Notes: generated by a model not told the origin, from the sequence alone. DNA of 64,000 nucleotides from Pseudomonas proteolytica (GCF_007858275.1 NZ_VFEV01000002.1:206046-270045); one strand, 5' to 3'. Positions 47,325 through 56,615 are shown, counted from the stretch's first letter. Translations and numbers: made by a program.

Positions 47325-48449
47325 ATGAAAGATTCCATTCTTTTCGAAAGCACCACGTTGGGCCCCTACAGCCTGAAAAACCGCATCGTCCTGCCGCCGC
47401 TGACCCGTTCGCGTAGCTCGCAGCCAGGCAACATTCCCAATGACCTGATGGCGACCTACTACCGCCAGCGTACCGGTGCCGGCTTCATGGTCACCGAGGG
47501 CACCCAGATCGAGCCGCGCGGCCAGGGCTACGCCTGGACCCCGGGCATCCACAGTGCCGAACAGATCCTCGGCTGGCGCAAAGTGACCGATGCGGTACAC
47601 GCCGAGGGCGGCACCATCTTCGCCCAGCTCTGGCATGTCGGCCGGGTCTCGCACACCTCGTTGCAACCCAATGGCGAAGCCCCGGTGGCGCCATCGGCGA
47701 TCCCGGCCGAGGGCGTCAGCGTATTCATCGAGACAGGTCCCGGCACCGGCGCCCTGGCGCCGCCTTCGATGCCACGTGCACTGACCGCCGCCGAGGTCAA
47801 GGAGCTGGTACAGCTCTATGCACAGGCCGCTCGCAACGCCCTCGACGCCGGTTTCGACGGCGTGGAAATCCACTCCGCCAACGGTTATCTTATCAACCAG
47901 TTCATTTCCGCGCACAGCAATCAGCGCGACGACGAGTACGGCGGCTCGTTGCAAAATCGTCTGCGCTTCCTCCGTGAGGTGACCCAGGCGGTGGCCGCGG
48001 TGGTCGGTAAAGACCGGCTCGGCGTGCGTTTCGCCCCGTTGTTCGCCAGCACCGACGAGGCCCGCGTATATCTCGGCCTGGTCGAAGAAAACCCACACGA
48101 GACCTATGTCGAAGCGGTCAAGGTGCTCGAAGAAGTCGGCATCGCTTACCTGTCGCTGGCCGAGGCGGATTGGGAAAACGCACCGGAGCTGCCGGAAAGC
48201 TTCCGCAGCGCGGTGCGCGAGGTCTTCAGCGGGCGCATCCTCTATGCCGGCAAATACACCGCCGAGCGAGGCAAGCGTGTGCTCGAGGCGGGCTGGGGCG
48301 ATCTGGTCGCCTTCGGCCGTCCGTTCATCGCCAACCCGGACCTGCCCAAGCGGATTGCCAATGGCTGGCCGCTGAACCCGGTCGATCCGGCCAGCATGTA
48401 CGGCGGAACCGCTGTCGGCTACACCGACTATCCGACCTATGGCGGATAG
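47325..48449 (+). CDS. Old yellow enzyme, NemA/XenB-type ene-reductase
   Basis: 374-residue FMN enzyme that reduces activated alkenes, N-ethylmaleimide-like electrophiles and nitro compounds. Motifs: LPPLTRSRS (about 25), GYAWTPGIHSAEQ, IFAQLWHVGR, VEIHSANGYLINQF (His/Asn substrate pair) and FGRPFIANPDLPKRI. It is of the classical OYE branch, whereas the one at 33561 is of the XenA/YqjM branch. The ArsR gene follows at 48556. Confidence 0.9.
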   Translation: MKDSILFESTTLGPYSLKNRIVLPPLTRSRSSQPGNIPNDLMATYYRQRTGAGFMVTEGTQIEPRGQGYAWTPGIHSAEQILGWRKVTDAVHAEGGTIFAQLWHVGRVSHTSLQPNGEAPVAPSAIPAEGVSVFIETGPGTGALAPPSMPRALTAAEVKELVQLYAQAARNALDAGFDGVEIHSANGYLINQFISAHSNQRDDEYGGSLQNRLRFLREVTQAVAAVVGKDRLGVRFAPLFASTDEARVYLGLVEENPHETYVEAVKVLEEVGIAYLSLAEADWENAPELPESFRSAVREVFSGRILYAGKYTAERGKRVLEAGWGDLVAFGRPFIANPDLPKRIANGWPLNPVDPASMYGGTAVGYTDYPTYGG

Positions 48450-48555
48450 TCGGCTCGAGGTGCCGGCCCCCAAGCGATACGGTTCGGGGGCCGGCGCATT
48501 GTCGGTTGAGCGGGCATATCGTAATATCGCAAAAAATAGTTATCGTGCGTGACCT

Positions 48556-48861
48556 ATGAGTATCGACGTAAGCGAAGCGCTGAAGGCGCTAGACAACCCA
48601 ACACGCCTGAACATCCTCAGTTGGCTGAAGGATCCGCGTCATCATTTCCCCGAGCAGGAGGTGGATCCTGAGCAGGTCGGTGTCTGCGTGAGCATCATCC
48701 AGGATCGGGTAGGCCTGTCGCAGTCGACCGTCTCGCTGTATCTCGCTGCCTTGCAGCGGGCGCAACTGGTGACCTCACAACGCATCGGTCCCTGGACTTA
48801 TTACAAACGCCATGAGCAGAACATCGCGGCGTTCCAGGTGGCCTTGAAAGCGCTGATTTGA
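48556..48861 (+). CDS. ArsR-family regulator
   Basis: 101 residues: DNA-binding helix (ALDNPTRLNILSWL, VGLSQSTVSLYLAALQRAQLV) with one Cys (VGVCVSI) near residue 44. Probable electrophile-responsive repressor of the surrounding OYE and LLM genes. An AT-rich box (ATATCGTAATATCG, 48515-48528) just upstream may be its own operator. Confidence 0.85.
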   Translation: MSIDVSEALKALDNPTRLNILSWLKDPRHHFPEQEVDPEQVGVCVSIIQDRVGLSQSTVSLYLAALQRAQLVTSQRIGPWTYYKRHEQNIAAFQVALKALI

Positions 48862-48925
48862 TGCCTGCTCGCAGGCGTTTTTTCAGCCCTTCAAAATCTA
48901 TATTTTGAAATATGTAGGAGAGAAG

Positions 48926-49894
48926 ATGTTAACTCCGAATTCCATTCCCTATCAGCAACAACCTGGCTTTCAGCACACCTACCGCCAAGGCCGCCTGAGC
49001 CTAGGTCTTTTCTTCCCCCTCGAAGCCTTTACCGGCGATACGCCGAGTATGCTCGACCAAGTGAACCTGGCCCAACGCGCCGAGAAGCTGGGTTTCTCTG
49101 CCCTCTGGTTTCGCGACGTGCCGTTACGCGACCCCAGCTTCGGTGATTCGGGCCAGGTCTTCGATCCCTGGGTCTACCTGGGTTTTATGGCGGCACACAC
49201 TCGCTCGATTGCGCTGGGCACCGCGTCGGTCATCCTGCCAATCCGCAATCCCCTACACACCGCCAAGGCCGCAACTAGTGTCGATCAGCTCAGCGGTGGC
49301 CGCCTGTTACTCGGCGTGGCTTCCGGTGACCGTCCAGTAGAGTTTCCGGCATTCGGTGTCGACCCGGAGCAACGCGACAGCCTGTTCCGCGAATACCTCA
49401 AGGTATTTCGCGAGGTTCAGCGCAGCAGTTTCGTGCCTTTGACCTGGTCCGGCGGCACGCTTGAGGGGGCCGATCTGATTCCCAAGCCGACGACGGCGGA
49501 AATTCCTTTCTTCGTCACCGGCCATAGCCGCCAGACGCTGGAGTGGATCGCCCGCTGCAGTCATGGCTGGATCAGCTATCCGCGTGCACCGAAGACTCAG
49601 CAGCTGATTGTCGAGGACTGGCGCAAGGCGGTTCGTGCCGAATGTGGTGAACTGTTCAAACCCTTCACCCAGTCGCTATACATCGACCTGACAGATAACC
49701 CGCAGACACCACCTCGGCCGATCCACCTGGGCTATCAACTGGGGCGACATCACCTGATCCCGCTGCTGCACAGCTTGCAGGAGATCGGCGTTAACCATGT
49801 GATCATCAATTTGAAATACGGCCAACGCCCCGCAGGTGAGGTCATTGAGGAACTCGGTCAGTTCGTTCTACCTGACTTCGTCATGTCAGCATAA
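48926..49894 (+). CDS. LLM-class flavin-dependent oxidoreductase
   Basis: 322-residue luciferase-like TIM-barrel protein (LGLFFPLEAF, AEKLGFSALWFRD, ASVILPIRNPLHTAKAATSV, LSGGRLLLGVASGD, VTGHSRQTLEWIA). The group uses FMN or F420; in Pseudomonas FMN with an NADH reductase is likely. AGGAG (48916-48920) selects the ATG at 48926. Lies between ArsR and the AcuI-type reductase. Two broken relatives occur at 7150 and 37394. Confidence 0.88.
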   Translation: MLTPNSIPYQQQPGFQHTYRQGRLSLGLFFPLEAFTGDTPSMLDQVNLAQRAEKLGFSALWFRDVPLRDPSFGDSGQVFDPWVYLGFMAAHTRSIALGTASVILPIRNPLHTAKAATSVDQLSGGRLLLGVASGDRPVEFPAFGVDPEQRDSLFREYLKVFREVQRSSFVPLTWSGGTLEGADLIPKPTTAEIPFFVTGHSRQTLEWIARCSHGWISYPRAPKTQQLIVEDWRKAVRAECGELFKPFTQSLYIDLTDNPQTPPRPIHLGYQLGRHHLIPLLHSLQEIGVNHVIINLKYGQRPAGEVIEELGQFVLPDFVMSA

Positions 49895-49938
49895 GCCGGC
49901 GTGGTGAGGCATCAAATCATTATCCGTGGGGATTGCTC

Positions 49939-50928
49939 ATGAGTTTCAAGGCAGTATTGCTTAACAAGGACCAGCAGGGGTTCTCTGCTCGTGTGACTGA
50001 GCTGGAGGATGAGGACTTACCGGCCGGTAGTGAAGTGCTCATCAGCGTTGAGTACTCGACCCTCAACTACAAGGATGCGCTAGCCCTGACAGATCACTCG
50101 CCTGTGGTACGTCAATGGCCCATGGTGCCCGGAATCGATGGCGCCGGCCTGGTGCTGGAAAGCGACGACCCGCGCTTTCTATCCGGTCAGCGCGTCGTAC
50201 TCAATGGCTGGGGCGCCGGCGAGCGCCACTGGGGCTGTCTGGCCCAGCGTGCACGAGTACCAGCCGACTGGCTGATTCGTCTCCCCGACAGTTTAAGCAC
50301 TTGGGCAGCCATGGCTATCGGTACGGCAGGATATACAGCCGCGCTATCGGTCGATGCCGTGCAGAAGCATGGCGTACAACCCGAGGACGGTGAAGTATTG
50401 GTTACCGGTGCAACAGGCGGTGTCGGCTCGATCGCCATAGCGCTGTTGGCGGCCCAAGGCTACCGTGTGGTTGCAGCCACTGGGAAACCTCAGGAGCGCT
50501 ACTACCTCGAGCAGTTGGGCGCCACGGACATTATCGAGCGCGAGGAACTGGCTGCTCCCGGCAAGCCACTCCAGAAGGAGCGCTGGACAGCCGTGATCGA
50601 TGCGGTCGGCTCGCATACCCTGGCCAACGCCTGCGCCCAGACCCGCTACCGGGGGATAGTCACCGCGTGCGGACTCGTTCAAGGAATGGAGTTTCCCGCC
50701 AGTGTCGCCCCCTTCATTCTACGAGGCGTCACCCTTGCGGGAATTGATAGCGTCATGGCCCCCCACGAGTTCCGTGACGCGGCCTGGAAACGCCTGGACC
50801 GCGATCTCAACCGAGAGACTCTTTCGTCTCTCGCCGCAACCATTCCCTTGGACCAAGTTGTGGGGGCGGCGCAGAAGATCATCGATGGCAAGCTTCGTGG
50901 CCGCTTAGTGGTCGACGTAAATGGATAG
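49939..50928 (+). CDS. Acrylyl-CoA reductase-type MDR oxidoreductase (AcuI/YhdH family)
   Basis: 329 residues: MSFKAVLLNKD start, STLNYKDALALTD, PGIDGAGLVL, and the cofactor loop VTGATGGVGSIAIALLA (about 155). AcuI reduces acrylyl-CoA and protects against acrylate; YhdH homologues have wider enone activity. An in-frame TTG lies at 49933; ATG 49939 gives the family N-terminus. Fits an electrophile-clearing module. Confidence 0.88.
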   Translation: MSFKAVLLNKDQQGFSARVTELEDEDLPAGSEVLISVEYSTLNYKDALALTDHSPVVRQWPMVPGIDGAGLVLESDDPRFLSGQRVVLNGWGAGERHWGCLAQRARVPADWLIRLPDSLSTWAAMAIGTAGYTAALSVDAVQKHGVQPEDGEVLVTGATGGVGSIAIALLAAQGYRVVAATGKPQERYYLEQLGATDIIEREELAAPGKPLQKERWTAVIDAVGSHTLANACAQTRYRGIVTACGLVQGMEFPASVAPFILRGVTLAGIDSVMAPHEFRDAAWKRLDRDLNRETLSSLAATIPLDQVVGAAQKIIDGKLRGRLVVDVNG

Positions 50929-50937
50929 TCTGGCTAC

Positions 50938-51243
50938 TTCTGTACACAGCTCTTCACCCACTCGATCGCCATGCACTTTCTCGTCGTCGACCACCGCTTG
51001 TTGGAGCTGCACAAGAGCTCTTTTCTCAGTACCGGTCGCTGGGTCCTCTCAGCAGCGATTCCTCTTGGCTGGGCCATTGGGCTGATGACGGTGATATCAC
51101 CACCGATCGTGACATTTCTGCTCTCCTTTGTGGCCGGCAGCATGGTGTTGATGGTCATTCAGGAGGAGTTTTCGGAGACAGGCTCAAGCTCTTTTCCGGC
51201 TTTTCTAGTCGGCATATGCCTCTATTCGGCGCTCGTTTCATGA
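50938..51243 (+). pseudogene. C-terminal part of an integral membrane protein
   Basis: The frame is open from just after the AcuI stop (YFCTQLFTHSIAMHFLVVDH) and shows three hydrophobic helices (WVLSAAIPLGWAIGLMTVI, VTFLLSFVAGSMVLMVI, FPAFLVGICLYSALV). It reads like the last third of a ZIP-like or similar membrane protein whose 5' part was lost when joined to the reductase gene. A translation start at 50971 is possible but without a ribosome-binding site. Confidence 0.55.
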
Positions 51244-51357
51244 TTTAACCGCGCTGCGCCAACCTCAGATTTAGCTGCCACACGTCAGCCTGAATGGACA
51301 GGAGCCGCGCACGGCTATACTCAGCCAGATCAGCTCTCCGGGCTAAGGAGGTCGGTC

Positions 51358-51750
51358 TTGATTAAGCGGATCTACATCGGCTTGGTAATTCTGGTCGTCC
51401 TGGGTGCGGCGTTGTTTTTCGCCCTGGTCTGGCGGCCGACCATCGCCCCCATCGCTCCGGGCTCGGTTGCGGGCTTCCCCGCCGAGCTGGTTGCCAAGGG
51501 TGAAGCCTTGGCCGGCGCAGGCTACTGCGCGACCTGCCACACGGTGAAGGGCGGACAGCCCTATGCCGGCGGCTATGGAATGCCTACCCCCTTCGGTGTC
51601 ATCTATTCGACCAACATCACACCCGACCCGGATAGCGGTATCGGCCGCTGGTCCGAGGCGGCATTCATGCGTGCGATGCACGAAGGCGTCTCTCGCGATG
51701 GCTGGGGTTTGGGGAGCAATGGAACCAAAAACCAACGTAAGCCCGACTAG
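51358..51750 (+). pseudogene. Membrane-anchored cytochrome c, truncated by a transposon end
   Basis: The native part (51358-51703) encodes an N-terminal membrane anchor (MIKRIYIGLVILVVLGAALFFALVW), the haem-binding CATCH motif near residue 58, and the region PTPFGVIYSTNITPDPDSGIG typical of alcohol-dehydrogenase-type cytochromes. At MHEGVSRDGW the frame runs into a 38-bp Tn3-type repeat and ends 15 codons later in transposon sequence. The axial Met region is lost, so a working cytochrome is unlikely. Confidence 0.82.
51704..51741 (+). repeat. 38-bp Tn3-family inverted repeat (left type)
   Basis: Begins GGGGTTTGGGGAGC and ends CAACGTAAG; 37 of 38 bases match the inverted copy at 61438-61475. 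It interrupts the cytochrome gene. The 5-bp flanks differ (TGGCT here, TCCTA at the far side), so no target duplication joins the two. Confidence 0.88.
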
Positions 51751-51803
51751 CTCCGTTCAGAGCCCTCTTCCCAGGCATCCGACTCGATAAAACCATTGCG
51801 CAA
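51742..51803 (-). pseudogene. tnpR: 3'-terminal remnant of a Tn3 resolvase gene
   Basis: The minus strand reads LRNGFIESDAWEEGSERS followed by a stop, nearly the same as the end of the intact resolvase (NCFIEADAWEEGSERRW). So the left 38-bp repeat is backed by about 60 bases of the same sequence that backs the right one. It is the stump of a second, inverted copy of this transposon's resolvase end. I see no gene in 51804-51881. Confidence 0.75.
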
Positions 51804-51881
51804 CTTGAGCACCCATTGGCGCCGTTATTGACCAGCCGGCTGCATTCTTGACCAGTTATTTGCATTCGGAGTGACCAGGAG

Positions 51882-51919
51882 GGGGGCAATAGAGAAAACG
51901 GAAAAAATCGTACGCTAAG
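51882..51919 (+). repeat. Left 38-bp inverted repeat of the chrA element
   Basis: Starts GGGGGCAATAGAG and ends in ATCGTACGCTAAG, the Tn501/Tn1721 inner consensus. It differs from the right end at positions 5, 7 and 17. Confidence 0.9.
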
Positions 51920-52112
51920 GCCAAGCGTGTTTTGCTAATGAACTGTGCTAGCAGACAAAACCAGCGGCTAGCACAACATCGATTACTTGCATTGCGACAC
52001 CCAGTACGAATTGCACGGTACTCCAGTCGTTTTGGGCAGCTATAAAATCGAATTTCGTTATCGAAGTTCGATTATTATGGATTAATCTGTGGAAAATCAG
52101 GTAGGCCAACGC

Positions 52113-53318
52113 ATGACTAATACCTCCACCGATGACCGCAGCCCATGGTCGGTTTTTCTTATTTTTCTACGCCTTGGATTGACCTCCTTCGGCGGCCCCA
52201 TCGTGCACTTAGGCTATTTCCGTGACGAGTTCGTCACACGACGGCGCTGGTTGTCTGAACGCAGCTATGCTGATTTAGTGGCGCTGTGCCAATTTCTTCC
52301 AGGCCCAGCAAGCAGCCAGGTCGGCATAGCGTTGGGGCTATCACGGGCTGGATATAGCGGGGCGCTGGCTGCTTGGACAGGCTTTACGCTGCCTTCGGCC
52401 GTAGCTTTAATCCTGTTCGCGCTGGGCATTTCCAACTATGGGGATTCCGTTTCGCCGGGCGCGTTGCATGGCCTAAAAGTGGTGGCCGTTGCCGTAGTCG
52501 CCCAAGCGGTATGGGGCATGGCGCGCAACCTGTGTACGGATGGGCTGAGAGTCACAATAATGGCGATTGCCGCCTGTGCTGTCCTGCTCGTACCGTCCGC
52601 GTGGGGGCAGGTTGGTGTGATTGCTGCCGCAGGCATCATAGGCCGACTATTGTTCAAGCCAGCACATACTGTTGAGCACGACCCACTACCTATCACGGTC
52701 AGTCACCGGGCCGGCGCACTTTGGCTATCGTTATTTTTTGCCCTGCTGATTGGCCTACCGATCTTGGCAAAATTGCTGCCAAGTCCAACGATGGTGGTAG
52801 TGGACGCCTTCTATCGTGTGGGGTCACTAGTGTTCGGTGGTGGCCACGTTGTGTTGCCGCTGCTGCAAGCCGAAGTGGTGTCCTCCGGCTGGGTCAGTAA
52901 TGAATCCTTCCTCGCGGGGTACGGGGCGGCTCAAGCGGTGCCCGGCCCATTGTTCACATTCGCCGCGTTCCTTGGTGCTTCGATGAGCACCGCTCCCTCT
53001 GGCTGGGTCGGCGGTATTGTGTGCCTACTGGCTATCTTCGCACCCTCTTTTCTGCTGGTTGTGGGAGCCATGCCATTTTGGGAGCGCCTGCGTCGCAATA
53101 CAGGCATGCAAGCCGCGCTGGCTGGGGTCAATGCGGCGGTGGTTGGCCTGCTGCTGGCCGCGTTCTATCACCCTGTATGGACTAGCGCCATATTTCAGCC
53201 GCAAGACTTTGTCTTGGCCCTGGTCGCCCTTGTCGCACTGATGTTCTGGAAGCTCCCGCCGTGGCTAGTTGTCGTCGGCAGCGGTGCAGCGGGTTGGCTG
53301 TTGAGTATCGCGCTGTGA
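52113..53318 (+). CDS. chrA: Chromate efflux transporter, CHR family
   Basis: 401-residue inner-membrane protein with two homologous halves, the bidomain CHR type. The first half has FLRLGLTSFGGPIVHLGYFRDEF and LPGPASSQVGIALG; the second has VFGGGHVVLPLLQAEVV and AVPGPLFTFAAFLG. It exports chromate and gives resistance. The ATG at 52113 is preferred over a GTG at 52089 because the pseudogene copy begins the same way. padR follows by 10 bases. Confidence 0.92.
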   Translation: MTNTSTDDRSPWSVFLIFLRLGLTSFGGPIVHLGYFRDEFVTRRRWLSERSYADLVALCQFLPGPASSQVGIALGLSRAGYSGALAAWTGFTLPSAVALILFALGISNYGDSVSPGALHGLKVVAVAVVAQAVWGMARNLCTDGLRVTIMAIAACAVLLVPSAWGQVGVIAAAGIIGRLLFKPAHTVEHDPLPITVSHRAGALWLSLFFALLIGLPILAKLLPSPTMVVVDAFYRVGSLVFGGGHVVLPLLQAEVVSSGWVSNESFLAGYGAAQAVPGPLFTFAAFLGASMSTAPSGWVGGIVCLLAIFAPSFLLVVGAMPFWERLRRNTGMQAALAGVNAAVVGLLLAAFYHPVWTSAIFQPQDFVLALVALVALMFWKLPPWLVVVGSGAAGWLLSIAL

Positions 53319-53328
53319 GGCACGAAAA

Positions 53329-53634
53329 ATGACAGATAAAGACCTGTACGGCGGGTTGATCCGCCTGCACATACTTCACCATGCAGCCGAGAAGCCCGTC
53401 TTCGGACTGGGAATCATCGAAGAACTGCAACGACACGGCTACGAGCTGAGCGCCGGGACGGTATACCCAATGCTGCACGGGCTGGAAAAGAAGGGCTATT
53501 TGACCTCACGCCACGAACGCACCGGGCGACGTGAACGGCGTGTCTATGAGATCACTGAGCAAGGCCAAGTTGCGCTGGTCGAGGCACGTGCAAAGGTTAA
53601 GGAACTGTTCGGCGAGTTGATCGAAGGTTGCTGA
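53329..53634 (+). CDS. PadR-family regulator
   Basis: 101-residue winged-helix protein (LIRLHILHHAAEKPVFGLGIIEEL, GYELSAGTVYPMLHGLEKKGYL, RRVYEITEQGQVAL), the classic PadR layout. Directly downstream of chrA, probably one transcript; a likely repressor of chrA instead of the more usual ChrB. Contained wholly within the mobile element. Confidence 0.88.
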   Translation: MTDKDLYGGLIRLHILHHAAEKPVFGLGIIEELQRHGYELSAGTVYPMLHGLEKKGYLTSRHERTGRRERRVYEITEQGQVALVEARAKVKELFGELIEGC

Positions 53635-53754
53635 GTTTACGGCTTCAACTCGGCGTCAGGCGGTTCACTGGCACCGCGTCAGACTAGGGCCGCTTTCTGC
53701 ATTTTCTGACGCCAAGGCGTCAATCTCTATGGCCTCAACCTGACAGGCCGAATG

Positions 53755-53792
53755 CTTAGCGTACGATTTTTTCCGATTTCTCTATCGACCCC
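53755..53792 (-). repeat. Right 38-bp inverted repeat of the chrA element
   Basis: On the minus strand it starts GGGGTCGATAGAG and ends in ATCGTACGCTAAG. The AGGAG copy of the target duplication follows at 53793-53797. Confidence 0.9.
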
Positions 53793-53797
53793 AGGAG

Positions 53798-54216
53798 GAT
53801 CTGAATTGATCTCTCCACCATGTGTACACTGCCTGACAGCGGAGTTCGTCGCGGTTTAATCTAGAAAGACTTGCCCTAGGGAGATCAGCACGGCTGGAAG
53901 AACTGACCCAAACGAGGCAGCAGGTCGCATTTGACGATATCTTCACTGTATACTTTATCGCTCAGCCATACCTCTTGAGCTACAGGAACACCAGCATGAC
54001 TGTACTCCAAACGATCTACTGGCAGCCTACGCCGCCTTAGCGCTACGCCCCCTCGCAACATCTCGCTTCCGCTAGTTTCGCTCGCGGTCGCGTACTGCTG
54101 TATGCCCGGTTTTTACACCCAAGGCACACAGCCAAATAATCCTCACAACTTGAATTCGTATCGACGCGCTCGCCATCTGCCTGGTGTGCGTGTGGTGCAT
54201 TGCCTTGGATATTCTG
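53798..54216. other. Non-coding interval upstream of sulP
   Basis: About 420 bases with no convincing gene. It continues the sequence broken by the chrA element. A GC-rich inverted stretch (CGCTTCCGCTAGTTTCGCTCGCGGTCGCG, near 54064-54092) may form RNA structure. No promoter could be assigned with confidence. Confidence 0.35.
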
Positions 54217-55704
54217 ATGCTGCAATCGCTCAAACAAACGTGGTTTTCCAACGTCCGTGGAGACGTGCTCGCGGGGATCGTGGTCGCGCTCGCGCTGATC
54301 CCGGAGGCCATTGCTTTCTCTATCATTGCCGGCGTCGACCCCAAGGTCGGTCTCTACGCCTCCTTCTGTATCTGTGCTGTCATCGCCTTCGTCGGCGGTC
54401 GACCCGGCATGATCTCGGCAGCTACCGGTGCGATGGCACTGCTGATGGTCACCCTGGTAAAAGATCACGGGCTTCAGTATTTGCTGGCAGCCACCTTGCT
54501 CTGCGGGGCGCTTCAAATCCTCGCTGGATACCTGAAACTGGGCTCTCTGATGCGCTTTGTTTCGCGCTCGGTAGTCACAGGCTTTGTGAATGCATTGGCG
54601 ATTCTGATTTTCATGGCGCAGTTACCTGAGTTGACCAACGTGACCTGGCACGTTTACGCCATGACCGTAGTGGGCCTCGGAATAATCTATCTGTTTCCGT
54701 ATGTACCGAAGATCGGCAAGCTGATTCCCTCGCCGCTGGTGTGCATCCTGGCCCTGACGGCCATTGCTATTTACCTCGGTCTGGATATCCGCACTGTGGG
54801 TGACATGGGCGAACTGCCGGACACGCTGCCGATTTTCCTGTGGCCTGAAGTCCCGCTGAACGTTGAAACTCTGCGCATCATCTTCCCGTACTCAGCCGCC
54901 TTGGCCGTAGTAGGTCTGCTTGAGTCCATGATGACCGCGACCATCGTCGACGATTTGACCGATACCACCAGCAACAAAAACCGTGAATGCAAGGGTCAAG
55001 GCATTGCCAACATCGCTGCCGGGATGCTCGGCGGTATGGCAGGCTGCGCCATGATCGGCCAGTCGATCATCAACGTGAAATCCGGTGGACGTACCCGTCT
55101 CTCCACATTGTGCGCGGGCATTTTCTTGCTGCTGATGGTCGTTTTCCTCGGCGAATGGCTCTCCAAGATCCCGATGGCTGCATTGGTTGCTGTGATGATC
55201 ATGGTATCCATCGGCACCTTTAGCTGGGATTCCTTGCGCAATCTGAAAGAGCACCCACTGTCGACCAACCTCGTCATGGTCGCGACCGTTGTGGTGGTCG
55301 TGGCAACGCATAATCTGGCTTACGGCGTGTTGGTCGGCGTACTGCTGGCTTCGTTGTTCTTTGCGAACAAGGTCGGACATTACCTCGATATCAAGAGCAG
55401 TCTTGAAGAGACGGAGTCGCATCGGACTTACCGCGTGGTAGGCCAGGTGTTCTTCAGCTCGGCAGACAAGTTCACCGAAGTTTTTGACTTCAAGGAAGCG
55501 CTCAACAAGGTCACCATCGATCTGACACAGGCGCATTTCTGGGATATCACCGCCGTCGCCGCGCTGGATAAAGTGGTAATCAAGTTCCGTCGCGAGGGCG
55601 CCGAGGTTGAAGTGCTGGGTCTAAATGAGGCCAGCGCCACAATCGTTGACCGCTTTGGCGTGCATGACAAACCTGGCGCCATCGACAAGCTCATGAGCCA
55701 CTAA
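54217..55704 (+). CDS. SulP-family anion transporter with STAS domain
   Basis: 495-residue inner-membrane transporter for sulphate, bicarbonate or similar anions. It has about 11-12 helices, the family motif [29 protein letters not shown] (about 25-55) and [16 protein letters not shown]. The C-terminal STAS domain (about 400-495) begins [15 protein letters not shown]. The Usp gene follows by 11 bases, a pairing known from many bacteria. The ATG at 54217 gives the normal N-terminus. Confidence 0.88.
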   Translation: MLQSLKQTWFSNVRGDVLAGIVVALALIPEAIAFSIIAGVDPKVGLYASFCICAVIAFVGGRPGMISAATGAMALLMVTLVKDHGLQYLLAATLLCGALQILAGYLKLGSLMRFVSRSVVTGFVNALAILIFMAQLPELTNVTWHVYAMTVVGLGIIYLFPYVPKIGKLIPSPLVCILALTAIAIYLGLDIRTVGDMGELPDTLPIFLWPEVPLNVETLRIIFPYSAALAVVGLLESMMTATIVDDLTDTTSNKNRECKGQGIANIAAGMLGGMAGCAMIGQSIINVKSGGRTRLSTLCAGIFLLLMVVFLGEWLSKIPMAALVAVMIMVSIGTFSWDSLRNLKEHPLSTNLVMVATVVVVVATHNLAYGVLVGVLLASLFFANKVGHYLDIKSSLEETESHRTYRVVGQVFFSSADKFTEVFDFKEALNKVTIDLTQAHFWDITAVAALDKVVIKFRREGAEVEVLGLNEASATIVDRFGVHDKPGAIDKLMSH

Positions 55705-55715
55705 GGAGATCGACA

Positions 55716-56567
55716 ATGACCCACGTAATGGCATGTATTGATAACTCACAATCCTCATTGGCGGTCTGCGACTACGCAGCATGGGCGTCGCAGCGACTCA
55801 ACGCGCCTCTTACCTTGCTTCACGTATTGGATGAAGAGAAATACCCAGCAGCAGCTGACCTAAGTGGAAATATTGGTCTCGGCAGTCGAGAGCATCTGCT
55901 GGAGGAGCTGGCTACATTGGATGCCCAACGCGCCAGACTCGCTCTGGAACAGGGCCAACACATGCTGGAAAAGGCCAGGGAGCGAACGGTCATTTCCGGC
56001 GCTGCGTTTCCTGAGCTGAAGCAGCGCCACGGACACTTGGTAGAAAGTCTGAGCGACCTTCAGGAGGATATTCGACTGTTGGTGATAGGAAGAGTGGGTG
56101 AAGACAACTCACGCAACGCGCACAGCCTTGGCAGCCAGATAGAAGCTGTAGTGCGAACAATTCACCGGCCTATCCTGATCACAGCCACCAGCTATAAAAA
56201 GCCCGAAAAGGTGATGCTCGCATTTGACGGCAGCTCCACAGCCTACAAAACCATCCAAATGTTTGCCGCCAGTTCGCTTTGCAAAGACTTGCCCATTCAT
56301 CTTGTTACGGTCGGTGCAGATTCGGTGAGCAATCACGAGGCACTGGGAAAAGCACAAAGCATGCTTCTCTCGGCTGGCTTCCTAGTCCAAGCTGAAATCA
56401 GACAAGGTGAGGTGGAGTCGGCTCTGCACGATTATCAGACAGAGCACGGCATTGATCTGCTGGTCATGGGTGCCTATGGGCATTCACGCATCAGGCAGTT
56501 TTTGGTAGGAAGCACGACTACGACGATGCTTCGAACAGCCACCATGCCTGTATTGCTGCTGCGCTGA
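55716..56567 (+). CDS. Universal stress protein with two Usp domains
   Basis: 283 residues: N-terminal Usp domain (MTHVMACIDNSQSSLAVCDYA) and C-terminal Usp domain (about 155-283). The latter has the ATP-binding pattern G-x2-G-x9-G-S (VMGAYGHSRIRQFLVGST). Follows sulP on the same transcript, suggesting regulation of the transporter or a linked stress role. Passenger gene of the Tn3-type element. Confidence 0.88.
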   Translation: MTHVMACIDNSQSSLAVCDYAAWASQRLNAPLTLLHVLDEEKYPAAADLSGNIGLGSREHLLEELATLDAQRARLALEQGQHMLEKARERTVISGAAFPELKQRHGHLVESLSDLQEDIRLLVIGRVGEDNSRNAHSLGSQIEAVVRTIHRPILITATSYKKPEKVMLAFDGSSTAYKTIQMFAASSLCKDLPIHLVTVGADSVSNHEALGKAQSMLLSAGFLVQAEIRQGEVESALHDYQTEHGIDLLVMGAYGHSRIRQFLVGSTTTTMLRTATMPVLLLR

Positions 56568-56581
56568 GATAACTCTCTAAG

Positions 56582-56615
56582 CCACAGTGTTTCTACTTAT
56601 TGAGAAATGCTGTGG
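56582..56615. terminator. Hairpin between usp and tnpA
   Basis: A 13-bp stem (56582-56594 with 56603-56615, two G-U) between converging genes. There is no T run, so efficiency is uncertain. Confidence 0.5.

Larger units (their letters stand above)
51882..53792. mobile_element. Transposase-less Tn3-family element carrying chrA and padR, with 5-bp target duplication
   Basis: 1,911-bp unit bounded by 38-bp inverted repeats (51882-51919 and 53755-53792) that match each other at 35 of 38 bases and resemble the ends of Tn501/Tn1721. AGGAG occurs directly outside both ends (51877-51881 and 53793-53797), the 5-bp duplication made by Tn3-family insertion. Inside are only a chromate transporter gene and a PadR regulator gene. 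There is no transposase or resolvase, so movement would need a Tn501-group transposase in trans. Confidence 0.9.
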
